From assembly GCA_945866505.1 (NCBI GenBank), contig CAMBHH010000108.1, positions 1 to 11,612 on the forward strand: a stretch of 11,612 nt of DNA, given 5' to 3'. A program made the position numbers and the translations under genes. Source of the DNA: Flavobacterium psychrophilum. Its GTDB lineage: Bacteria; Bacteroidota; Bacteroidia; Flavobacteriales; Flavobacteriaceae. This document shows positions 6,510 through 11,612 of the stretch, in pieces; position 1 is the stretch's first letter; every line of letters begins with the position of its first letter. The notes under the pieces are model-generated. The model did not search any database. It was not told the DNA's origin and saw nothing but the letters and a program-made list of their open reading frames with translations.

Positions 6510-6952
6510 CCAAAAAACTGTTTCAAATCATTCATTTTAGTTTCATAACCCACAGTGCCAGTTCCTGCCATAAAAATTGTGTAGGCATAATCGGCTAATG
6601 CGCCTTGGTAGTTGTCGAAATCGTGCAATACTTTGGCGTTTTTCAATCGGGTTACGAGGTTTTCTAGTCTTGCTATCAAACTTTCAAGGTTGTTGCGACT
6701 ACTAAAATCGTTGGTGTATTCAGACCAATCAACATGTGGGGTTTGCAACTCGGGCTGGCTGTTATGATAATCCATCGCTTTGTTGACTAGTAATTTGTTC
6801 TGCTCGTTGATGCTACCGTAGCGCTTGCGGTCTTCTGCCGAGAGATTGATGTTGACTGCTGCAAGTGTACTTTCAAGGCTTGTTAAAGCGGTTTTTGCAG
6901 CTGTTACTTGGGCATCTGTCAGGTGACTGTTATTTAAACTGGTAATTGGCAT
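6476..6952 (-). CDS. Small helical protein of unknown function
   Basis: The 158-residue product is leaderless and largely helical. Recognisable stretches are MPITSLNNSHLTDAQVTAAK, a hydrophilic RKRYGSINEQNKLLVNKAMD (about 63-82), SLIARLENLVTRLKNAKVL (about 102-120) and HDFDNYQGALADYAYTIF. No catalytic or binding motif is visible. I recall similar small proteins starting MPxTSLNN in other Bacteroidota but no assigned function. The last 11 residues (GRTPSSDKNTP) lie in DNA aligning with the 21-bp array, so the C-terminus was probably rewritten by the repeat. Upstream is a leader of about 220 nt with a strong hairpin and the promoter module at 7180-7236. If the local regulator controls that promoter, this gene is a candidate target. 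Confidence 0.7.
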   Translation of the reverse strand: MPITSLNNSHLTDAQVTAAKTALTSLESTLAAVNINLSAEDRKRYGSINEQNKLLVNKAMDYHNSQPELQTPHVDWSEYTNDFSSRNNLESLIARLENLVTRLKNAKVLHDFDNYQGALADYAYTIFMAGTGTVGYETKMNDLKQFFGRTPSSDKNTP

Positions 6953-7102
6953 AGTATTAAAATTTAAAGATTAATAAATAATTGACTTTTGAAATTATTT
7001 TTGGTGTTGCAATTTTCTGTTTTTCGTTGCTTCTACTCACATCGCTTATTTTTAGTTTATAACAACCGTAATATTTAGGACTCTACTCTTTTTTATCATT
7101 TA

Positions 7103-7158
7103 CCCTTGATCCCTGCCAGCTTCGATTACTATCAAGATTTAACTAGCAGGGTTTAGGG
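7103..7158 (-). promoter_or_regulatory. Hairpin in the leader of the 6476-6952 gene
   Basis: CCCTGCCAG (7111-7119) pairs with CTAGCAGGG (7143-7151) over nine positions, one of them G-U in one orientation, with a 23-nt loop. A further CCCT (7103-7106) can pair with AGGG (7155-7158). No T-tract follows in either direction, so it is not an ordinary terminator. Lying between the promoter at 7180-7187 and the start at 6952, it could affect translation or stability of the leader. Confidence 0.45.
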
Positions 7159-7179
7159 CAACTAACCATTATGCTTCTT

Positions 7180-7236
7180 CAAAATTGCAAAAACATGTAA
7201 TACCAAAACATCCCCACAAATAGGGATTTTTCAATT
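7180..7236 (-). promoter_or_regulatory. Operator and promoter module B
   Basis: The inverted repeat ATCCCCACAAATAGGGAT is at 7210-7227 (one mismatch between arms). A -7-like box CAATTTTG (one mismatch to TAnnTTTG) at 7180-7187 begins 22 nt after the conserved GGGATG on the minus strand. The flanks match modules A and D: TTGAAAA before and GTTTTGGTATT after. Transcription would run into the 6476-6952 gene after a leader of about 220 nt. The leader is much longer than at the other two copies, so a short gene may have been lost in between. Confidence 0.55.
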
Positions 7237-7408
7237 ATTTTTCGATTGGCTGTTTGTAGATATCTAATTCTTTCAATCCCAATAGCAATAAGGACTCAGA
7301 GGGTTTTGTGGGCTGATTTTGTGATTATTACACTTTAAAATCAGGAATTGTCTCGTAAATAAAAATTCTGAAAACGGGGATTTTACCATTATTATTATTT
7401 AACCCTAT
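7206..7408 (-). repeat. Diverged duplicate of an upstream regulatory region, copy B
   Basis: This aligns block by block with 1015-1220. Shared blocks are the dyad with TTTTTCAATTATTT after it, CAATCCCAATA...GGACTCA.AGGGTTTT (about 7275-7307), GGAATTGTCT (7344-7353), a degenerate second dyad at 7362-7386, and AACCCTATCT near 7401. The frames in this stretch differ from those in copy A and start only with rare codons, so a gene here is unlikely. The stretch 7409-7595 shows nothing further except the palindrome at 7481-7495. Confidence 0.55.
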
Positions 7409-7480
7409 CTGCGTTTTGAAGGAAGGCATTGTTATGAAATTTGGAAAATAAATCACACAAAAATTCCCTGTTGTTTTTTG

Positions 7481-7495
7481 AACCCTGTCAGGGTT
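7481..7495. repeat. AACCCTG-type palindrome
   Basis: AACCCTGTCAGGGTT is a perfect 7-bp inverted repeat around one central T. It shares its core with the tandem pair at 5245-5276. It is a possible dispersed (REP-like) intergenic element. Confidence 0.55.
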
Positions 7496-7595
7496 GAGAT
7501 AAAATTGGAAATTACAAATGGTTAATGCCGATAGACAATATATTGAGGACAATTTATTGGATTCATATATATTGCTAATCGGTATTACAAGGTAC

Positions 7596-7622
7596 AAAAA
7601 AAATCCCTAGAATGGGATTTTT
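7596..7622 (-). terminator. Intrinsic terminator of the kinase-regulator operon
   Basis: On the minus strand AAAAATCCC, a loop ATTCTA, and GGGATTTTT form a perfect 9-bp stem (7599-7622) followed by more T residues. It lies 44 nt after the regulator's stop at 7666. The stem resembles the dyads at 1019, 7210 and 10572, but here the -7 box at the fixed distance is absent and the T-tract is present, so terminator is the better reading. Confidence 0.75.
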
Positions 7623-7665
7623 CACTTAGTGTTTGGAATACGTTTAGAAGGGGATAAAAAAGTGT

Positions 7666-8277
7666 TCAAAAATCATACTTGCGCTCTACCGCAAAACGAA
7701 TTATATCGGTTTTGCCATAAAGATTCATTTTTCTGAGGATGTTTTTGCGGTGAGAGTCAACGGTGTTTTTGCTTATAAAAAGGATATCGGCTATATCAAT
7801 GGATGTTTTTCCTTCGCCTATGTGGCGCAAAATTTCTTTTTCGCGACTGCTCAAAAGGATGTTCTCTTTGTTTTCTTGTTCGTTGGTTGGTATGCCTTTG
7901 TCAAAGTAAGTTTCGTTGTTTGCGACCGCTCTAATGGCTTGGATTACTTTGGTAAGGGGAGAGTTTTTCATAATATATCCCGATACTCCCGCTTCTTTCA
8001 TTTGTTGTACCGCTTCGTATTGGTCAAACATACTAAAAGCGATCACTTTGATTTCTGGAAATTCTTGTTTAATAGCTTTGGTGGCGCAAACTCCATCGCA
8101 TTTGGGCATTCTTATGTCAGTTAGGACCACTTGTGGTCTTTTGTTCCGAACAATTTGTATCAGTTCTTCTCCATCATTGGCTTCGCCTATAACAGAAATG
8201 TCTTTTTCCATTTCTAACGAAAGTTTGATGCCGTCTATAAGGGCTTGATGGTCTTCGGCGATGATTACTGTTATCAT
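7666..8277 (-). CDS. NarL/LuxR-family response regulator
   Basis: The 203-residue product has a receiver domain (1-118) and a LuxR-type helix-turn-helix (about 141-198). Receiver residues are in place: the acidic pair Glu8-Asp9, phospho-acceptor Asp54 in VVLTDIRMP, Ser82 in IAFSMFD and Lys104 in GYIMKNSP. The output domain reads LSSREKEILRHIGEGKTSID, with ISKNTVDSHRKNILRKM as the recognition-helix region. On phosphorylation it should dimerise and bind DNA as a transcription factor. Its ATG overlaps the kinase stop by four bases (ATGA), so the two are translationally coupled and form a cognate pair. The operon ends at the terminator near 7600. Regulators of this family usually bind short inverted repeats near -40, and such repeats occur three times in the window, including upstream of this operon; binding is inferred. 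Confidence 0.93.
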   Translation of the reverse strand: MITVIIAEDHQALIDGIKLSLEMEKDISVIGEANDGEELIQIVRNKRPQVVLTDIRMPKCDGVCATKAIKQEFPEIKVIAFSMFDQYEAVQQMKEAGVSGYIMKNSPLTKVIQAIRAVANNETYFDKGIPTNEQENKENILLSSREKEILRHIGEGKTSIDIADILFISKNTVDSHRKNILRKMNLYGKTDIIRFAVERKYDF

Positions 8278-10064
8278 AAGGGTAAGTCTATAATGATGGA
8301 TGTTCCTTTGTTTAAATTGGAATCGATGCTAAAAGTACCACCCATTTGTTCTACTTTTTTCTCCATATTCTTGAGTCCAATTCCGGATTGACTCTCGATG
8401 GTTTTGGGGTCAAAGCCTATGCCATTGTCTTCTATAATTATGTTGATTTCGATAGGTGAACCCTGGGTCAAATAAATATTGACTTCACTAGCTTGGGAAT
8501 GTTTAATGATGTTGGTACACAATTCCTGAATCATTCGGAATAGGGTCACTTCGATGGTATTGTCTAATCGTTCGGTGAGCCCAAACGGAATCACATTTAT
8601 TTTAAGTTTTTCTAAAACGCTCATTTTCTCGGCCATTTTGTTGACAGCAACTAGCAGTCCTTCGCTACCTATGACTCCAAGGTTTTTGAGATGGGCAATG
8701 TTGCGCACTTTCTGATAGGCTTCTTCTAGCAGGGCATCAGTTTTGTCGTAGAGTTTGGTTTCGTTGAGGTTTATAGCTTCTTTTTGGCGTTTTAAGTTTT
8801 GGAAGTTTAGTTTCAAGGTCGCAAGCATACTGCCCAAATTGTCGTGCAACTCGTTGGCTATGTTTTGGCGTTCTTTTTCTTGGCTTTCGAGTATCAAATC
8901 GATGTCGTTGAGCTCTTGGTCTTTGAGTACTTTTTCGAGTTCTTGTGTTTTGATGCGTTTGTCCTGTTCTGCAATTCGTTTCTTTTTGATGATGTTTTTG
9001 TATCCCAAAACACTTATTATTATCAATATAATCAACAAGCCTATAAAGCAGTAAAGTAGCATTCGATTGGATTTTATATTTGTTTTTAGGCGCAGGTTTT
9101 CGAGTTCTTTTTCTTGGGTTTTGTATTTGGTTTGTAGTTCCTCGACCACTAATTTTTGTTGGCGTAAATCCAGACTATCTCGATATAAATTTGATTTTTC
9201 TAAACAAATGATAGCATTTGTAGCATCATTGCTTTTTTGATAATAGATATATTTATAGTAATTAATATAATATTTAGTGTCTAATCGATCTTGTGCTAAT
9301 TCAATATTATCCGCTTGATTTAGTAACTGAATTGCTGTTTTAAAATCATTTTTTTTAGAATAAGATGAGGCTTGATTTACTAAATTTACACAAATAGCAT
9401 AGTTTGAATTTATTTTTTTGCAATAGATATAATCTTTTTTTAAGTAATATAATGCAGAATCAGGCTTTACTAGTATTTCATTATACAAAACAGCTAAATT
9501 ATTATAAATTGAGGATTTTTGTTCTTCATTTTTTAGCGTTTTACTCAACAGCAATACTTGTCTAAAAATTGCTACACTTTCTTTTGCCTCATTTGCATTA
9601 ATTTTTTGAGAAGCAACACCTATTAATCCCTTAATTTTAGTTTTCAAATTGCTACACGAATTGTAATAGCTTAAGGCTTCGGAAATATAAGCACTGCTTT
9701 CAGGGGTTCTTTTTTTTAATGAAATTAACAAAAAACTCAAATTTAAATTAATATCCATTACTTTTTCAACACTATCTATTTGTACATATTTTTTTTTTGA
9801 TCTTAAAAACTCATTATATGCACTGTCTCTTTTTTCAAGCGCTAATAATACATTGGCTTTTAAATATAAAAAATAGGCTTGGTCAGCAACTTTTAATTTA
9901 GAAAAGGGAATGATTTTTAATCCTTGCTTTGTTTGATTGAATTCTCTTTTGTCATACTTTTTTTGGAGTAAAATCAGCCTTGAATCATATTGACAATAAG
10001 CAATACCTATTTGGAAAAACCAAATGAGTAAAGCTAATTGTATTTGTTTTATTTTACTGCACAT
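8274..10064 (-). CDS. TPR-containing membrane sensor histidine kinase (HisKA_3 type)
   Basis: The 596-residue product has a signal peptide (to about residue 24, AYCQ). A helical periplasmic sensor region (about 25-300) has TPR-like pairs such as SIYNNLAVLYNEILVKPDSA and DFKTAIQLLNQADNI. A coiled segment (301-330) is followed by one membrane helix (335-355, LLYCFIGLLIILIIISVLGY). After a second coiled coil the kinase core begins: phospho-acceptor His407 in ERQNIANELHDNLGS, N-box QELCTNIIKHSQA with Asn518, G1 box EDNGIGFD at 545-552 and G2 box GIGLKNM at 561-567. This is the NarX/DesK-like class that pairs with LuxR-type regulators, and the cognate regulator overlaps it by four bases. It starts 5 nt after the 10070-10513 gene, so all three are one operon. 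The signal sensed is unknown; the TPR part suggests a protein or peptide ligand in the periplasm. Confidence 0.92.
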   Translation of the reverse strand: MCSKIKQIQLALLIWFFQIGIAYCQYDSRLILLQKKYDKREFNQTKQGLKIIPFSKLKVADQAYFLYLKANVLLALEKRDSAYNEFLRSKKKYVQIDSVEKVMDINLNLSFLLISLKKRTPESSAYISEALSYYNSCSNLKTKIKGLIGVASQKINANEAKESVAIFRQVLLLSKTLKNEEQKSSIYNNLAVLYNEILVKPDSALYYLKKDYIYCKKINSNYAICVNLVNQASSYSKKNDFKTAIQLLNQADNIELAQDRLDTKYYINYYKYIYYQKSNDATNAIICLEKSNLYRDSLDLRQQKLVVEELQTKYKTQEKELENLRLKTNIKSNRMLLYCFIGLLIILIIISVLGYKNIIKKKRIAEQDKRIKTQELEKVLKDQELNDIDLILESQEKERQNIANELHDNLGSMLATLKLNFQNLKRQKEAINLNETKLYDKTDALLEEAYQKVRNIAHLKNLGVIGSEGLLVAVNKMAEKMSVLEKLKINVIPFGLTERLDNTIEVTLFRMIQELCTNIIKHSQASEVNIYLTQGSPIEINIIIEDNGIGFDPKTIESQSGIGLKNMEKKVEQMGGTFSIDSNLNKGTSIIIDLPL

Positions 10065-10069
10065 TATTT

Positions 10070-10513
10070 TTAAGGTCTTCTAATAAGTCCCGTACCTTCC
10101 CCAATTGAAAGAAGACTACTTCTTTGCCCGCTAATGTTTTGTTTTAGTTCTGTGTAATACTTTTCAACTACGTTTAAGTCAAAATCTTTACTCTCAACAA
10201 TTGCTACAAAAGCAACTTCTGCATTACTATCAAAAGGTGTTTGTTCCTTATCAGGGAAAGGAATTAGTTTTTTACTATTGAATTTTATTGAAAATTTTTC
10301 TGGTTTACCTAAAGCAGTAGCTTTCGTGTTTAAAATAAAAACTACTATTCCATTGTCTCCATCATGAGAAATATCAATAAAGGAATACGCTAAATAATCA
10401 TTTACATTTTCTTTTGGTTTGTTTCCAACATACTTAATGTTGCCTTGGAGGTCAAAATGTCCTTCTCCATTGTAATGTTCTTCTCCGCCGAATTGTTCTT
10501 CATTTGTAATCAT
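10070..10513 (-). CDS. Unknown protein, first gene of the kinase-regulator operon
   Basis: The 147-residue product has no signal peptide or membrane helix. The N-terminal 30 residues are Gly/Glu-rich (EEQFGGEEHYNGEGHFDLQG). The centre looks beta-rich: YLAYSFIDI, NGIVVFILNTKATALG, KFSIKFNSKKLIPF and AEVAFVAIVESKDFD. A helical segment VVEKYYTELKQNI comes next, then a tail with SIGEGTGLIRRP. I do not recognise the family. Its stop is 5 nt before the kinase start, and the promoter module with the shared dyad lies just upstream of its own start, so it is co-regulated with the two-component pair. It may be an accessory factor for the kinase or a regulon product that shares its transcript; nothing in the sequence decides this. 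Confidence 0.7.
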   Translation of the reverse strand: MITNEEQFGGEEHYNGEGHFDLQGNIKYVGNKPKENVNDYLAYSFIDISHDGDNGIVVFILNTKATALGKPEKFSIKFNSKKLIPFPDKEQTPFDSNAEVAFVAIVESKDFDLNVVEKYYTELKQNISGQRSSLLSIGEGTGLIRRP

Positions 10514-10541
10514 AATTTTTATTTTTTTGGTTTATAATAGT

Positions 10542-10598
10542 CAAATTTAAGGAAATAAGAAATACTAAAACATCCCTATAAATGGGTATTTTTCAAAA
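10542..10598 (-). promoter_or_regulatory. Operator and promoter module D, upstream of the kinase operon
   Basis: An imperfect dyad ATCCCTATAAATGGGTAT lies at 10572-10589, flanked on the minus strand by TTGAAAA before and GTTTTAGTATT after, as in module B. A perfect -7 box TAAATTTG (TAnnTTTG) at 10542-10549 begins 22 nt after the conserved GGGATG. The dyad edge is 57 nt from the start codon, against 58 nt at module A. The dyad centre falls near -43, a usual activator position, which suggests autoregulation by the regulator. Its imperfect arms make a terminator for the upstream gene less likely. Confidence 0.62.
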
Positions 10599-10643
10599 AC
10601 TTTTTACAAGAAAAAAGGTGTGCTTTTAAGGTGCTAAAATCAA

Positions 10644-11612
10644 CTAATTCAAACTCGCTTTAAACATTCGCGCTTCATTCCAAGTAAATTTGTCACTATT
10701 GTTTTCCATTAAAGCATTTAAAGATTCTTCTTTATAGCCTTGGAAAGCATTTGCTAAAATTTGGATTTTATCTTCCGATAATACCTCTGAAATAGCTACT
10801 GCTTTTGATTCGATCAACTTTACAAAATGTCCATAAATCGTTTGGTTTGTCAATAATCTTATAGTCGCAATATCTTTTATCGATTTCTTTTCCAGCCATA
10901 ATTCATAGGTTTCTTGGACTGTCGATTTTTTGGGTGCTTTGGGTTCTTTTTTCTTTTTGGTGTAGCGTTCAATATCCGCTTCGTCTTCAATAAGTGTGAC
11001 GTTGACTTCCTTAAACTGATTTTGAATGGCTTCGGTTTTATGGCTGATGTATTTTTTGATAACATCCGAAGTTAATTTTTCCTTCGAAATTGTTTCGCCA
11101 GCCACCACGGTTTCAATTAACAATTTGGCTTTCATTAATCGCAAAACAGCCTTGGTTTGCAGTTCTTCCAAAACCATTAATTCATCATAAAAAGCTTTGG
11201 CTTTCTTGAGTCGTTTGACTTCTTCCACTTTCCATAAAATTTCGAAAACCAAATCGTCCATTGTTTTGATAAAATAATTATAAGCTGCTTGAAAACGCTC
11301 GGAAACGTGATTCAAATCGACTGTTTCCGTATTAAAAATTTTATTCAATTGCAGAATGAATTTTTGGGAAGGTTCCAATAGTTTGTCGATGGCTTCCAAT
11401 TGTTTTGCTGCCCAATTGGCGTGATTGGATTTGGTTGACGCCTCTGAATTATCCAAATAACTGAACTTGTGATTGCGCCATTCTTGTGCCAATTCACTCC
11501 AGTCAAAACTGTTTATCAAATAGTTATGGATGAAATTTTTGGTTTCAAGATGCAAAGCGTTTTTCAGCAATTCTTCCGAAGCTTTGTTCAACGAATAATC
11601 CATCACGTCTTG
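10644..11612 (-). CDS. C-terminal part of a probable helicase with a RecQ/Pif1-type HTH domain, cut by the window edge
   Basis: The frame is open to the right edge (the codons before the first possible start read QDV), so the gene almost certainly begins outside the window. About 320 residues are visible. Most are long charged helices: WSELAQEWRNHKFSYLDN, VFEILWKVEEVKRLKKAKAF and LEELQTKAVLRLMKAKLLIE. A basic linker (about 215-230, KKKKEPKAPKKS) leads into STVQETYELWLEKKSIKDIA, then IRLLTNQTIYGHFVKLIESK. That last part matches the HTH_40 domain found at the C-terminus of RecQ and of some Pif1-like helicases. No helicase ATPase motif is inside the window, so the catalytic identity rests on domain association and general recall. 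It is followed by 130 nt before the next gene and seems unrelated in function to the regulatory operon. Confidence 0.6.
   Translation of the reverse strand, partial: QDVMDYSLNKASEELLKNALHLETKNFIHNYLINSFDWSELAQEWRNHKFSYLDNSEASTKSNHANWAAKQLEAIDKLLEPSQKFILQLNKIFNTETVDLNHVSERFQAAYNYFIKTMDDLVFEILWKVEEVKRLKKAKAFYDELMVLEELQTKAVLRLMKAKLLIETVVAGETISKEKLTSDVIKKYISHKTEAIQNQFKEVNVTLIEDEADIERYTKKKKEPKAPKKSTVQETYELWLEKKSIKDIATIRLLTNQTIYGHFVKLIESKAVAISEVLSEDKIQILANAFQGYKEESLNALMENNSDKFTWNEARMFKASLN

Noticed and set aside
6310..6540. A plus-strand frame with heptapeptide periodicity (TVNFGLG, TPSYIFR and similar)
   Set aside because: The periodicity follows from 21-bp repeats, whose length is a multiple of three. 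The frame overlaps the 6476-6952 gene on the opposite strand and looks like a by-product of the array.
7328..7597. A minus-strand frame of 89 residues between module B and the terminator
   Set aside because: It starts with TTG immediately after the terminator, runs through the duplicated regulatory region, has no domain-like pattern, and has no counterpart in copy A.
7750..9059. Several plus-strand frames opposite the regulator and kinase genes
   Set aside because: They are antisense shadows of two clearly identified genes and have low-complexity Phe/Ser-rich composition.
1..11612. CRISPR array, tRNA, rRNA or insertion sequence
   Set aside because: No direct repeats with unique spacers, no tRNA cloverleaf and no transposase motif were found. 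The 21-bp array has no spacers, so it is not CRISPR.

Overview
The window looks like an AT-rich Bacteroidota chromosome, most likely a Flavobacterium-type member of the Flavobacteriaceae. The evidence is low GC, few recognisable Shine-Dalgarno sequences, TAnnTTTG-type -7 promoter boxes, signal peptides ending just before Gln, C-terminal Phe on a predicted outer-membrane barrel, and a TPR histidine kinase paired with a LuxR-type regulator. Genus assignment is inference. Every intact gene is on the minus strand; the only plus-strand coding signal is a decayed toxin-antitoxin pair.

From left to right: (1) 1-959, the start of a lipoprotein gene (cut by the window edge) behind an outer-membrane barrel gene. 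(2) 1019-1215, a regulatory region with an 18-bp inverted repeat and a -7 box. (3) 1201-1771, gene-free sequence with several palindromes. (4) 1772-2573, a possible 30-residue Cys-rich peptide and a TIGR02594-type NlpC/P60-like hydrolase. (5) 3024-3480, a plus-strand remnant of an MNT-HEPN (mntA-hepT) pair. (6) 3567-5108, a small protein with a metzincin-type HExxHxxGxxH motif, and a helical protein whose C-terminal beta-domain now lies in another frame. (7) 5313-6116, a secreted, probably outer-membrane protein. (8) 6237-6509, a tandem array of 21-bp palindromic units running into the 3' end of a small helical-protein gene (6476-6952). (9) 7103-7408, a long leader with a hairpin and a second copy of the regulatory region. 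(10) 7666-10513, an unknown gene, a sensor kinase and a response regulator in one tight operon ended by a clear terminator. (11) 10644-11612, the C-terminal part of what is probably a helicase with a RecQ/Pif1-type HTH domain.

The most coherent story is regulatory. Near-identical inverted repeats (ATCCCTA-N4-TAGGGAT type) lie upstream of the barrel gene, the small helical-protein gene and the kinase operon. In each case a -7 box follows 21-22 nt later, placing the dyad centre near -43, the usual position of an activator site. Two of the three sit 57 and 58 nt before a start codon. The simplest inference is a local regulon of the NarL/LuxR-type regulator encoded here, including autoregulation. 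The hydrolase, metzincin-like protein and helical proteins lack signal peptides and resemble exported-effector or accessory-island cargo, but no secretion apparatus is visible.
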